Origin: Brienomyrus brachyistius
Lineage: Eukaryota > Chordata > Actinopteri > Osteoglossiformes > Mormyridae
Direction of reading: 5' to 3'
Length of the DNA: 64,000 nt
Assembly: GCF_023856365.1 (NCBI RefSeq)
Contig: NC_064551.1
Location: 20,150,349-20,214,348, forward strand
The notes under the pieces: generated by a model
The model's input: only the letters and a program-made list of their open reading frames with translations
Database searches by the model: none
What the model was told of the DNA's origin: nothing
Program-made: the position numbers and the translations under genes
Part shown: positions 10,417 to 23,500 of the stretch, piece by piece
Layout: every line of letters starts with the position of its first letter
How positions within the stretch are numbered: the first letter of the stretch is position 1

Positions 10417-10776
10417 TCCATCCATCCATCCATTTTCCAAACCGCTTATCCTACTGGGTCGCGGGGGGTCCGGAGCCTATCCCGGAAGCAATGGGCACGA
10501 GGCAGGGAACAACCCAGGATGGGGGGCCAGCCCATCGCAGGGCACACTCACACACCATTCACTCACACATGCACACCTACGGGCAATTTAGCCACTCCAA
10601 TTAGCCTCAGCATGTTTTTGGACCATGGGGGGAAACCGGAGTACCCGGAGGAAACCCCACGACGACATGGGGAGAACATGCAAACTCCGCACACATGTGA
10701 CCCAGGCAGAGACTTGAACCCGGGTCCCAGAGGTGTGAGGCAACAGTGCTAACCACTGCACCACCATGCCGCCCCC
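10417..10776 (-). mobile_element. tRNA-derived SINE with target-site duplication, in the probable lpin1 3'UTR
   Basis: 360 bp, about 90% like the 9139 copy, same orientation. Perfect 11 bp duplications tatttaataca at 10406-10416 and 10777-10787. B-box-like ggttcaagtct near the 5' end on the minus strand. If the distal poly(A) site is used, it would be embedded in lpin1 mRNA in sense SINE orientation. Confidence 0.93.
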
Positions 10777-10787
10777 TATTTAATACA

Positions 10788-12347
10788 TTAGATTGTTAAT
10801 ATTCAGTCTTTATACAATTGTATTAATATACAATATTTTTAAAAGCTATACTCTCTTGCAGCAAAGCTCAAAAAATGTCATTAAATTATTTGTGCTTAAA
10901 AAGACATACATTACATTATGCATGTTTATGTTATTCTATGTGGGTGTAACCTTTGCAGAATTTTCATAATCTGTAATATTAAAGTAGCAGTTTTGTAAAA
11001 GTAGAATGGTCTTGAATATATACAATATGAACTGTATAAATAAATTATGTGTTTTTTTCATACATTTGAATTCACATGTATACATTTTCCACTGCAAGAA
11101 CGGAGACACCATGAACACACATGCTGTCTTTGCTACATTAAAAAGTTTAAATGTTTAAAAGTTTTATTTACCCATCCAGATTACAATTCACTCTTTCTGA
11201 GAATTTTTATGAATCCTATGCTTATGTGTCAACCTTCATCCTCATAACTACCTTTCCAAGCTGAGCAAAGGCATTGCAGCAATCGACGCAGTCAAGGAGG
11301 CCATTTTTGTCCATTTCACAACTTTTCCATCCTTTACGTCACAGGTAAAAAATTAGGGTTAAAGCAGCCTTAAGTTTTTGAAAGTCAAGAAATGAGTATA
11401 AACACCTTCGCAGTTGTAGCATCCTGACTCAGTTAAAATTGCACAGGGTAATTTAACAGGATAAGGATACAGTGTTTACATCTATCTGAATCCACAGGGA
11501 GACAGAGACTCAGAGTGCGGCATTTGGTGCTTAGGTGAGGCAGTAAGACGCATACTGACCCCTCAGGAAATGGGTGACTTTCGCGGGCATAGATGCTCTC
11601 GGCTTTTGCTCGATTGTCAGAACTCAATCATAATAGTAACCTAGTATTACAGGTCATTTTGATTTACAAATTTAACCAAAACGTACTTCATTATGTGGAA
11701 TGTAAATAATGTATGTCTGAAAACCATGTGAAACAGAGAAGCAAAATATCAGGCTGGTCTAAATACATCCCAAGGTTTACTTGAATTACATTTATCAAGG
11801 GGGCATTTTCTGTACGAACTTTAATTGTTGAAAAACAATTATAGTAATCAGCAGCATGCACAAAAATACTGACCTCTGAACTGGATGTTGATGATTCTCC
11901 GTGTTTTTTCAAGACCAACTAATTAAAAACTATAAATAGATATTTAAATATGAAAGATAATTGAACAAATGATGTATTTCACTAAAATGTTTGGCACCAG
12001 TTTAGCCTCACGCTGACCTCACATGTAGCTGAATTTTTTTTCCTGGTTTAAGCATTAAATTTATAATGGTAAAACTGTACAGTTGTATTACTTAGCCTAT
12101 GAAAAAACCACCAACTATATACTGCTGTTTTTAGCTGAAATTCACAAGACCATTTGAGGTAAGGGAAAGCATTACCATTAAAGGATAATGTGTAAGACAA
12201 CTGAATTTGAACAACTGAAAAGTGCTTCTTAGTCTGTAACAAGGTTCTTGTCCTTAGCTGCTGTCTCTGAAAATCTGTGCAGATCTGCGCTCTCTGCGCA
12301 CGACTGCATGAATCTGCCCGCATGGATGGGGAGGGGGTTGGACCGAT
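10788..12347 (-). other. lpin1: Probable lpin1 3'UTR
   Basis: AT-rich sequence directly after the lpin1 stop codon, without recognisable coding. A proximal AATAAA (minus strand) is at 11163-11168. The extent of the 3'UTR is inferred. Confidence 0.5.
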
Positions 12348-12507
12348 TCAGCTGAGCTCCAGGTGCTCGTCGTCGCTTTTCACCTCGGGCAGCTGTTCCC
12401 TCCAGTATGTGAACTGGCTGAAGGTGTCAGAGCAAGGGAAGTCGGAGGAATCGCCGCGCCTCATGGGGGGAAAGATGTGATCCACCACCTCGCCGAGCCG
12501 CACGTAC
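12348..12507 (-). CDS. lpin1: lpin1 coding exon 19 and stop
   Basis: Encodes [37 protein letters not shown] and the tail DEHLELS, with stop TGA at 12348-12350. Acceptor CCGCAG. Confidence 0.96.
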
Positions 12508-14554
12508 CTGCGGCGAGGATGGGGGCACGGCACATGGTTACCAGGGAGACCAGCTGCTGCCCACTAACATTCAGCTAGCAGGCACATTTATATTCATAAA
12601 CTTACAGAACTGTGCAAAAGTCTTAGGCAGGCAAAGAAAATGATGTTTAGATTATCTTTAACCACTATGCTAAAATTACTTAACAATTCTAAAAACATTT
12701 ACACATTTATCAATGTACATTTATCAGAGTGACTGGAGTACAACAAGATATGAGCTAGCATTACAGCACTGGAGCCACTGGATTGTTCCTATTCATATTT
12801 TTGAATCCTCCAGTAACACACACGTTGCAAGGTAACACTTACGAGGAAATGTTGGTCTTGGCGTGCTCCTGAACCAGCTCCCCTTTCGGATTCACAGTAA
12901 ATATTCTGTTCAGGGGAACGCCAACTTCTTTGTAGGAGTACACATCCTGTGAGAAAAAATAAATCCCTTTTGGCAACACTTTACTTGAGGAGACACAAAT
13001 ACCTAGTAGTAACTCAGTTACTACTAAAGTACAAATCATGAACAAATATAGTCGCTACTTAAAATGAAAGATGTGACACTAATGTGTGTTTGTTCATTAA
13101 TAATGAACAAATACGAGATTGATATTTCGCTTATGTTATTCATTATTTGTTCCTTCAGTGGTTCACTAAAATTTACACAATAAACAGATATGATAGCTAC
13201 TTGGGATAAATCATGCATCAAAATTCATTAACAATGAACAAACATGAGATTTTACATGATTTATTATCTCTTTCAACAGTATTTCTATTAGTGGTTCATA
13301 AAGATTTACAGAATTAACAGATACACTGTAGTACCGAATATAGTACTTGCTTCGGATAAGACATGACATTAATTTATTAATGCTGACCAAACAAGAGATC
13401 AGTTTGTATCTAAAACTTAATTTGTGGTTAAGTAATATATAAGTAATGGCATATTACTACATTATCAGTATCCCCTCAAGTAAAGTGTTGCCTCCATATA
13501 ATCCAAATCCAAATAATTTTATCCCTAATGTAAAAAATTGGGTGGTTCGAAATAGCTGAGGCAGGGAAGACTTACTGTAGGTCTGTTTCCGAAAGCTGCA
13601 TAAAACGGCTCCGTGTTTGGATGGAACAGCTGTTTTATATCTGTCAAACATTCGATTTTAAACTTCTCCGGCTTCTTTTCAATTACTTCCCTGAAACGAT
13701 GGAACCAAAGAAAAACCAGGCATTTAAAGTGAGAGACACCTTTATATTGGCACCAGTGACAGGCATTCAGCCAGCCAGTGAGACAGCCAGTGAGACAGAC
13801 AGAGAGATGGACAGAAAAACAACGACAGCAAGACAGACAGAGATGGACAGAAAAACAACGACAGGCAGCGAGACACACAGAGAGATGGACAGAAAAACAA
13901 AGATAGCCAGGCAGACACACAAACAGGCATAAATATGAAGACAGACAAAGACACAGACAGACAGATTTGGATCCCAAGTAGAAAGTTTCTAGAAAAAAGA
14001 AAAATGAATTCTCAAGAGCAGGTGGGCGGGGTGGGGGGGGAGGGGTGTCCTCTGAATAAACTGCTGTAAATTTGTGTGGGACGGTGATGGAGGTCAGCTG
14101 CCCATCTCACCTGTGCAGGGCAGAGAAAAGGCTGCTGGGACTGAGCAGGACTGGGCCCATGGGCAACATGGTGCCCCTCTCATTGACCCAGTGCAGGTAC
14201 CCCCGGGTCATGCCGGCCATGCCGATGGCACGGGCAGAACAGTACAGAAACTTGTAGCCATTCCTGTATGACAGGGAAGCCGTTGGTTAGAGACTAGTCA
14301 GTCAGTCACTCACTCACTCAAAGTCAGGCACGCACATGACACACTTAGACTCTGTAATGTTCTTCTGATCATACATGACTGCCATTTTCCTGTACTTAAC
14401 AATCCTTATCCCCACTCCATTAATTCTCAGCAAGAAAAGAAAAGATTTTCTGCTTTTTCAGGAGATGAGTTTGTAAAAGGACAGCTGTTGGTCTCGTGGG
14501 GATATCAGAACGCTATGTGTTTTTTTAGGGTTTTCTCTCACGCACAAATACACA

Positions 14555-14594
<40 letters not shown>

Positions 14595-17500
14595 AATAAA
14601 AGCACACAGAAATACGCACACACACCCATACACAAACCTTTTCATTAGTTTCAATTACTGCACTCGTGTAGAAGTTTGGGAATTTCAGCTACCAGGACTT
14701 CGTAATTCCCTGCACGGCAGTAGCCGTCTCATCGAAAACAGAGCATGGTCATGGGTATATCGACCTATCAGCTTTATGAAAAGAATATGAGCCACCAGCA
14801 AAACGCCCCCATGTGCCACGGAGAACTTACTGGCTGACATTATGGTACAGGTGCGCGATGCCCTGGTGGGTCCAGTCTTTGCCCAGCGTCGGCAGAATAT
14901 GGCCCAAGGTGTCGGACCTGTAGGGGCACGGAGAGGGCAAGCATCAGATAGTGTTCTCTAGACAACACTTGTTTATTTCGTGTCACCCTGGCATTAGCAA
15001 CAATTGAAATCTGAATATGTCAAGCTTGGATAAAAGGTATTTTATAGAACGGTTTTTATACATGCATATGAAGTACTATGCAAAAGTCAAAGGTGTTTAA
15101 ATGATCTTCATGTTGGCGTTAGACCAGGGGTGTTTCTAGCTATTGAAAAGATCAGGGGCTAAGTCAGGTTTACCTGGATATTGACTTTTTTTTGGCGGAA
15201 TATTGGCATTGGGGCTAAAATACTCAGGTCTAAGCCCTGACTGATGGGACCTAACGACACCCATGAATTAAACTATGATATATTGTCTGTGAAGGTGTGT
15301 CAGCTTAGCCATTTCACAACCTCTCCTAGGGTCATCCCAGTACTTGCAGCAACAATCCAATATACCAGTGTTTCCCAACCCGGTCCTTGGGTTCCCCCAG
15401 ACAGTCCATGTTTTTGCTCACTCTCAGTTACCTGCTAGATTGTCCGCATTTTTGCTCGAAAAACTGGACTGTCTGTGAGTCCCTGAGGACCAGATTGGAA
15501 AATGCTGCAACACAAAGTATTTGTTGACTCGACTGACAGCATACTAAGAATAAGCACATGTAAGTATCCCCTGCCTGAGTAATGGTATCCACCTGGTAAT
15601 AGTGCCATCGATGTCAGAGATGATGATTTTGTCATCCCAGCTCCACAGGTAGATGGTGCCCTCACAGCGGCAGGTGCCCTGGTACTGAGTGGTGACGCTG
15701 AACACTACGTCGTTTGGTCCGTCCTTCAGCTGCAGGCTGACCTGTGGGACGAAGCAGGTGGGGTCATCCTGTGCCGTCACCGCATTTCTGCACTACAGCA
15801 TTGGCCAATGAGGCGAGCGCACTCACCAGCTGCTCAGATGTGAGGCGGAGGGTCTTCTTATAGGACACGCCCCCTGGGGTTAACTGAGGATCTGGCTGGG
15901 TGGAGACAGGGGTGTGCTTGGGTGTTCTCTGTTCGTCATCACTGGATGACGACTCGTCCTTCAGCCTGTTACAGCAGCAAAAGACACAATCAAAGACAGC
16001 CACCAAGTACAAGCCCAATCAGAGGCCAGTTGTAGGATCCATTTGATCTTTATATGCTTGAATAAATCACCTGTTTACAGAGGAAATATGTCCTGTGTCA
16101 ATCCCACTGCTGCCTCCCTCTTCTGGAGCAGAATTCTGTACAAAAAGACCCCAAATTTGACCAATCAGATGTTTTGCTAGGACAAACAACATTTCCCATA
16201 ATCCTCACATCAGAGTATTCAAATTACTTTGTGCATGTTGCCATGGATACACATAGGCCTATACATAATTATAGCACAAGATCAGAATGCAGACAACCAC
16301 ATTCAAGAACAGTTTCTTCCTCAAACTTGCTGCATCACCAGCAGTCTGGAACCTTGACTACCACTTAACTCTTGCTTTATGCGAATTGCAGTGTTAGCTA
16401 TTCCACTGTACTACTGCACTAACATCTAATGTCAGGTAATTATTTATTTGCATACTATTAGCTGTTCTGTGTGTTGGATCTGGCTGAAGTAGGTTGACTT
16501 TTTGCACATAGCCAACAAAACATCTTGAATCCTGATTCTCGGGTTGAGCTCCCTGGGGTCGGGTCCCTTTAAAAGTTAAAAACATTGCTTTAGAACCTAC
16601 TGGCTTAATGCTGCTGTTCCTCCCGCGCCACGAGAACCACCAGCGACTTCCCTTCCTGGGCATCTTCTCCTTCATGATGTTCTCCACTGTGGCCTGAAGC
16701 AAATGCACAGGCTGAACGACTCGACGACTCAAATAAATAAATAAATGACTTGATGGGGGAGGGGGGGGGGGACCAAGTGGAGATGGAAATGATGGTGGCC
16801 AAAGCCCGACAGGAATGCAGACACAAGAGGGACCATCACGTACGGAGTTGGACCAAAGCACGGTGCGCATACAGTAGAAGCAGAACTCGAGGGTTGAGTA
16901 CACAAAACTGAGACAAGAATGCTTGACAAATGAGATTAAAAATAAACAACACAAAGGAAATAGGAGACATTTGGAGGAGAAAACAGGGGAAGAAACGGGA
17001 TTAATCAAATTCTCAAACTTACTCCAGCTCTAATAAGATAGCGAAAATGAATATGACAATCATACAACTTTTTGTGATAAAAACAGACGATAACTGGAAG
17101 TAGACTAATTCAACAAAGAGAGTCATTAACATGCCTCTAATGCCTCTAATGTTGACTTAAGATGACTTTGTACAGATCAGAAGAACAGGACATGTGATGA
17201 GATGCCTTTATCCAAAGAACCTTGCAAAGACCCTATCCATGGTGTTCACTTGTCTCGTATCCTATGCTGCCTTGGAGAGGCTCCAGGTCCCATGACCTGG
17301 TACTACATAAGGGGTTGGAATGATTATCAAAGATCTGGAAAAAGGACTGTAGTGTGGTTACTCGATGGTGTAATGAGCTACTTGCTGACAACCAGTCAAC
17401 TGGGTCTCTCTCAACATCCAAGAAACAACTCAACCCATTGTTTCTAGGAACATATCAACTAGCTCATCCAACTTGAAAGCTGCACTGTATCCATCAGCCA

Positions 17501-20500
17501 GAGTTATGGTCTCTTGGAAACACTGGGTACTTGTCTAGCAGGAACTGATTTGAGTCCTTGTGGTGTTTTTGACTTGAATAGCTCTTGTGATGTTAGGTTC
17601 TTACAACATTTTAATGTATTTTCTGGCTCTTGCTCCAATGCTAACACTTGTTGTCTCTGGAAGCTGAAATATTTACACATTAACTTGGGGAAATGAAGGC
17701 ATGAGTTTTCAGGGTTTGTAGTGTTTTACACAAACTCAAAATGTGTATGAATATACTTATTCCTGCCTCTAATGCTGTGATATGTATGTGTATGCATTTG
17801 AGTATGCCTGTTGCTGCCTCTAATGCTGTGATGTGTATGGGTATGTGTATGAGTATGCCTATTGGTGCCTCTAATGCTGTGATGTGTATGGGTATGTGTA
17901 TGAGTATGCCTGTTGCTGCCTCTAATGCTGTGATGTGTATGGGTATGTGTATGAGTATGCCTATTGGTGCCTCTAATGCTGTGATGTGTATGGGTATGTA
18001 TCAATCTAGTGAGGGCATTTAGGAAATGTTTATATGGTCTACATGACAGTTCACTGTCAGCATGGTTTCCACAGACAAACATGTCAACAACAAGAACATG
18101 ATGAAGGCAATGCTAATGCAGGTCAGTGGTCAGAATGTGCTGGGTTATTGTGAATCTGACAAAAAAAAATGACATTTTCCTTCTTATAAATTTTAACATC
18201 CTTCAGATACAAACAATAATCTTATATTAAGTAGTGAAACCAAGCAGTGGAATAAAACTATGCAAATACCTGGTTAGACATACCACGGCCACAGCAAGTG
18301 GCTGATTTTAGCCGGATGAATACAAACAAGCAGGATTTGTTAATGAGTCACATGGCAGAGCTTGTTTTGTAGTGTCATAACAACTCAGCAGAGAACAGCA
18401 GCTACCAATGACATGAAGTAGGGAATGCCTCAGCTATGATTTGTCTCAGAAAAGAAAAGTCTTTCACAACAAAGTGAGACAAAAAAAATCGAAGGCAATC
18501 ATTAGACAGTCGAGGTTTATGAAAAAAAAACAAAAAAAATCAATGTCAGTGCTCTGCTGTCTAGAGGGGCTCTGGCTGCTTCTTCTGTGATGTCATTTGC
18601 AGATCATCCAATCACTGTGGGTATTGTGATCCACGCCCCCACCCTCCGGACCCAACATGCTGTACACTTTGTCCTCTGTGGAATTTCCTAGTAACAGCCG
18701 CTTTGCAACAAAGACAAACTTTATTGCAGACGCCCATCAGCCTCATGTCAAATTATGTTAAATCTGCTTTGCTTAACACAATGTGGAATGTTTTCTTAAT
18801 CAGCTACTGGTGGTTACCTAAAAGTAATCTGACGTAAACTGAGGCATTGCAGTACAGATCTGAGGAGTGGTAGGATGTAATACATGTGATATGAAGCACC
18901 ACAAGGGGAGCACACAGAGTGTTGCAGTGGACTTAGGCCGGTGTCTATGTGTTTGCACCGCTGTACCTTAGGCAGAGGCTTCTGGAATGCCTGCATCGCT
19001 AACATCAGAGGGGCAGCAGTAGTCCAGTTGTAGTACCTGCAGGGTTCCAGAAAGGCTGTTAGCAAGTTTCATTCTATGAGTTGTAACCATACGCTCAGAG
19101 GGCTGAATGATGAATGGCTGCTTTCGCGAACAGGGGGTGCTTGAATGCAACCCAAGCCACCACCATTAATCCAAACAAATGCTCTTTGTACTTAATCTCC
19201 GATCCAAATTAGCATGAATGTAACAGAATCAAACAAAAAAAATTTGTTCTCCAGCCTGCATTTATGACTCGATAAGCACAGGCAAACCCCATTGTGCAAA
19301 TGTAAGATTAACACAATCATGCATTAATAATCTTCAAATCTTACTTGGTTCCGATCTTCACTACCAAGTTCGGGTCATCGATGATGGATGGATTTTCGGC
19401 AAACTGCTGGTATGTTATTGCTTTTTCCTGAAATTGTTCTAGAAGCACCAAAAAACAAAAGCCTTCCTTTAACGACTGCTAGAAATGTCTTTACACCATT
19501 GTTAAAAAATCTTTTAAATGGCAGCAATCCTCAGCCCACTGCTAAGTCCCACACACCTATCCAATGCCCATTTAGTTCACCTGTATGCCTTATCCGGGAG
19601 TTCCAGCAATTTATAACTGGCTAATAAGTAAAATAAGGTGTGTCAGCACTGGAAGAGAACACAAACTTAGCTGAGAACAGTAATTTTCTACACGTCATTA
19701 GCTATGTATTACGCTAACATTTTTAAAACCTGAAACTGACATGAGTATGAACCCAAAGACAAACCTACCTTTTGTAATTTCTTTGTTGTCAGTGAGACCC
19801 CCACACAGGGAGATGGCGATTGAGGGCAGGTCGCCTATTTGGTCAGAGTAGCTGTCGACGCCACTGTCCATTCCAGAGCTGCTGACAGACTGTGGGGACA
19901 TGCTGGCACTGTGCACCATGCTTTCCACCGTTCCCATGGCAGCACCAGCTCCATCACTGTAAACCAAAGAAGGCTTTATCGCCCTTTGTACGAAACGTAA
20001 CTAAGCCTGCCATTTTCCTCATGGTTCTTTGGTATAATCTACTGTTGCAGAGTAAGCGAAACACTAACACATTACCTTTTAGGGAAGTAAAGGGCGGCCA
20101 TCTCAGGGTCCATCTCTGTAAGGTCATCCAGATAAACGCCGTCTGATCCAAGATGACGACTCCTCTTATCTGTGGATGAGAAAAGAAATATTTATTAAAA
20201 TTGCTTTGAACCTAAATTTTAGAAAAAAAATATCAGAAAAACTAAAAGATAAACAATGCAGTAACACTTAGTGTTAATTTATCCATAAGAAATATTAAAT
20301 GGTCAGCAGGGCCTCCTAGTGGAGCCCCTGGGCGGTGCACCTTATAGTGAGGGCTCAGGTGTAAACCGGCAAGCTGGCTAATGTTCTGTTGGGTGGGTTG
20401 ATATCTAAACTATTGGGTGGGTGGAAATTGAATAAATAGCTCTCCCCCAGGAGTGAAGCCCATATAGGATGAAGGAGTACACACACTGGAGGACGTGTGC

Positions 20501-23500
20501 GCTGACCTTCACCCCCCCTGTGATGACATGGATATTGAAGGGAAAACGTATGAGGGGATTACCTGACAGTTCCAGGCTGGATAAAACAATACAGAAAATA
20601 GAATTCTGAGCCCAGCGTATACATTTCACCTGTACTATTGTTACCTTTTTTCTTGGATGGGGAGTCTGTCTTGCCGAGTGGACGGGACCCTGGGCTGTGT
20701 CTCTCCTCCTCCACCTCTGACATCAGATGAGCGCCAAGCTCCACCCTCACTGGCTCCACCGCCTCGGCATCCATGGGCTCCGGAAGAAACAGGCCCAGCA
20801 GTGGGGGGGAGTCCTCCTGCTGCTCCGGAGGGCAGTCCCCTGAAATTACCCTGAAGTGGGTGCTCTCTGACACGGGGACCGACACAGGAGCCTTCAGTGG
20901 TGACTCTGAGAAGAGGCTTGGCTGGCAGATGGGAAGAGGGAAATGAGCCCCTGTTTTCTTTGACTATATTTACTCAACTCACCATCTACCTTCTTGAGCT
21001 TCTAATGAACTTCTCTGCTTCAAATATGAGTAAAATTATCCATCCATCCACCCTGAACACAATGCTAGTGCCAGTAATAAGAAGTAACAATAAAGATTCT
21101 ACAAATAAAATTGGCAATTAAAATAGTGTCTTTAGCTCATTCTGCTGGCCAACAGTATTTCATGCCTGTCTTGCACATAATGGCTGCATTTCCTGGAAGG
21201 TCTGGTCATACTGCTGCTACCTTAGCAGCCTGTGGAAGTTCTCCCCAAGCCCACAGCATCTCGGGCTTGGCCTGCTTCTCCTTGTCTGACGGTTTGGTGA
21301 CCAGCTCTGAGTCGCTCTTCGGTGTGGAAGGCCGGGAGGTGCCGGGGCTATGGGAGAGAAGCGGGCGGCCACATCAGGCAGTTCCCCTGTATGTTTCAGT
21401 TTCCCAGAACGCACTTTAAACGCAGCACCTCTATTTCTCTAAAGCCCGCTGACTGGTTTAGAGAAAGTTCTGTCTTTCTCATCGGATAGCCTGAACTAGC
21501 TGGTCTGGTATCTTTAAATCAAGGTTTCACAGATGGCCGGCTGAGCGGCTTTGAAGCTGCTGGTGTCACAGGGTGAGGGTTAGTACTGCTAGTGACCATG
21601 CGGGTGGAGGTGTTGGTGCAGGTGAGGCTATAGATGGTGAGAATGTGCATAATAGTCAATTCTATATCTGTGTGTAGCTGGGAAGTAAGAGATCTGTGTG
21701 TGTGGGGGGGGGGGGATGCAGACAAATCTCCAACCACAGTGAGAGAACAGAAGTTACTTCTGCTTCACAGGGTCATTTCTCAGACATTATTACATGTTGC
21801 ATGTGTTGAAACTAACTGATATATGCAATAAAGGTCTATCTAGAGGACATGAAGGCAATAAGACCCAATAATTTCCCAAGGTCAAAAGTTTATACATTTA
21901 ATGCTAGGGAGATAATCAAGATTTACTTTGAATGTGTTTCTGTATGATACTGTCGGTAAAGAAGGTAACCGTTTTCTTTGCTGATTTCACAATCACAAAG
22001 CAGCTTTGTCAAGAAATGGTCATTGCAATGTGTAGTGAGAATAACGTAATACTCCTTTAGTCTACCATTTAAAAGGAGAATTGCCGAAGTCAGTGAATCT
22101 ATAAAAACTAAAACTAAATAATAATAAAAACGAAAACTAAAAAAACAATAAGAAATATCAAAATATGTGACACTTGTAGAAAAAGAAACACAAAAACAGT
22201 TTTGAAAACCTGCACAGGAAAATGAATCTGTTTTACAATCAAAGACTGAAACTACAACACAGATAAGATTACAGTATGTCTATCATTATATCAGTTTATC
22301 CGACACTTCATTGGGAGGGCGTGGGGTGCAAATACAGGCCCCTTCCATGTGGATTACCTGTGCAGTGGTGACCAGTCCCCATCAGAACGTGCATAAATGG
22401 CATCCTGCTTGAATATACTGCAGGAGGGGCTTCCACTAGCCCCCTCCTCTGTGAAGGCTTCGCGTGAAGAATTCCTGGGGAAATAAACAAAACAAAACAA
22501 AACAATGTAAGCAACTGCCACAGCACTGGTGCTCAAGGACAGCAAGGAACAAAAGAACATGCAGCCTACTTCAGTCTCTGAGAAGATATGTCACTGAGCA
22601 GACGAAAGATGGCACCGGCCAGGACAAAAGCGTTCACTCCCCTTCGAGAGCATGACATTTTAAAGGGATGTGATTCAATTACAGGCCTTTCATTTTTAAA
22701 GGGTATCTGAGCTTATGGCCTCGTTCTGGAAGAACTTTGCGATGGCTTATTCTGTTATCGAATGTGTCCTGATCTGAAATTCTGTTAACTTGGGCAAGTT
22801 CTAAGAAACACATAGTTTGGCTTCCACTTCTGTAGCTCTTTCAGCAGGCCTTGTTCAATCTAAACATGCTGCTGTGTTACGCAAGAGCAAGAGGCGAGGG
22901 AAGGACAACAGTGACGAGGCTGTAGGCTTTTACAGCAGACCAGGCTGCTCTCGCTTCGTCCTTTTTCCAAGAAAGCTATCGCCGGATCTCCATGCCAGAA
23001 GCCTCCCTCTCCCTGAAGACTGCGCTGGATGCTCTTTCCAACGGGGCTGGCAGGGGGCCAGACACGACCCCCCCTTCCTCAGCACAAAGGACCTCCTGCG
23101 TCTGTACTTGACTATTCCAAGCCATGTTTACAGGGTTTTGGGGGAAAATAGCAGTATAGCACTCTGCCAGCCGGGGGCTTGGGCTGAGTGGGGACAACTG
23201 GCAGTAAGCCAACGCTCAACTAATGACATCAAGCATTTTTTTTTTGGTCATCAGGGGGTGATGTAACCAGTGTGTCTTAATATGAACTTAGGACGGATGA
23301 GAAACACGTGTTGAACAAGCAATATATCGTTACCTATCAATGCTTAGTCACTTTGGAGTGTTCCAGCTAAATTCCCATGCGTCAAACTCGGTGACATTAA
23401 AAGGGAATTGGACAGTTTTGAAAACATGAGATAAATGTGCTTCTGGACTATAATGGTTATAAAAAAAAATCTAATGCAGCCATTTCATCAGCATGCACAC

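Noticed and set aside
13525..13977. 150-codon frame rich in Cys, Leu and Ser
   Set aside because: Product of the GACA-type tandem repeat running into lpin1 exon 17. Only 13576-13690 is coding.
16394..17008. 204-codon minus-strand open frame
   Set aside because: It is lpin1 exon 11 (16601-16693) read through both flanking introns. The splice sites show the real borders.
17726..18082. Long open frames on both strands at the minisatellite
   Set aside because: The 51 bp unit is a multiple of three, so any open unit stays open when repeated. Not coding.
20645..20885. Separate start codon for the variable lpin1 exon 6 frame
   Set aside because: The exon is in phase with exons 5 and 7 and begins after a TGCCAG acceptor. 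No separate start is needed.
22817..23266. 149-codon plus-strand open frame in an lpin1 intron
   Set aside because: No recognisable domain, antisense inside an intron, low-complexity and Ser/Arg-rich. Probably chance.
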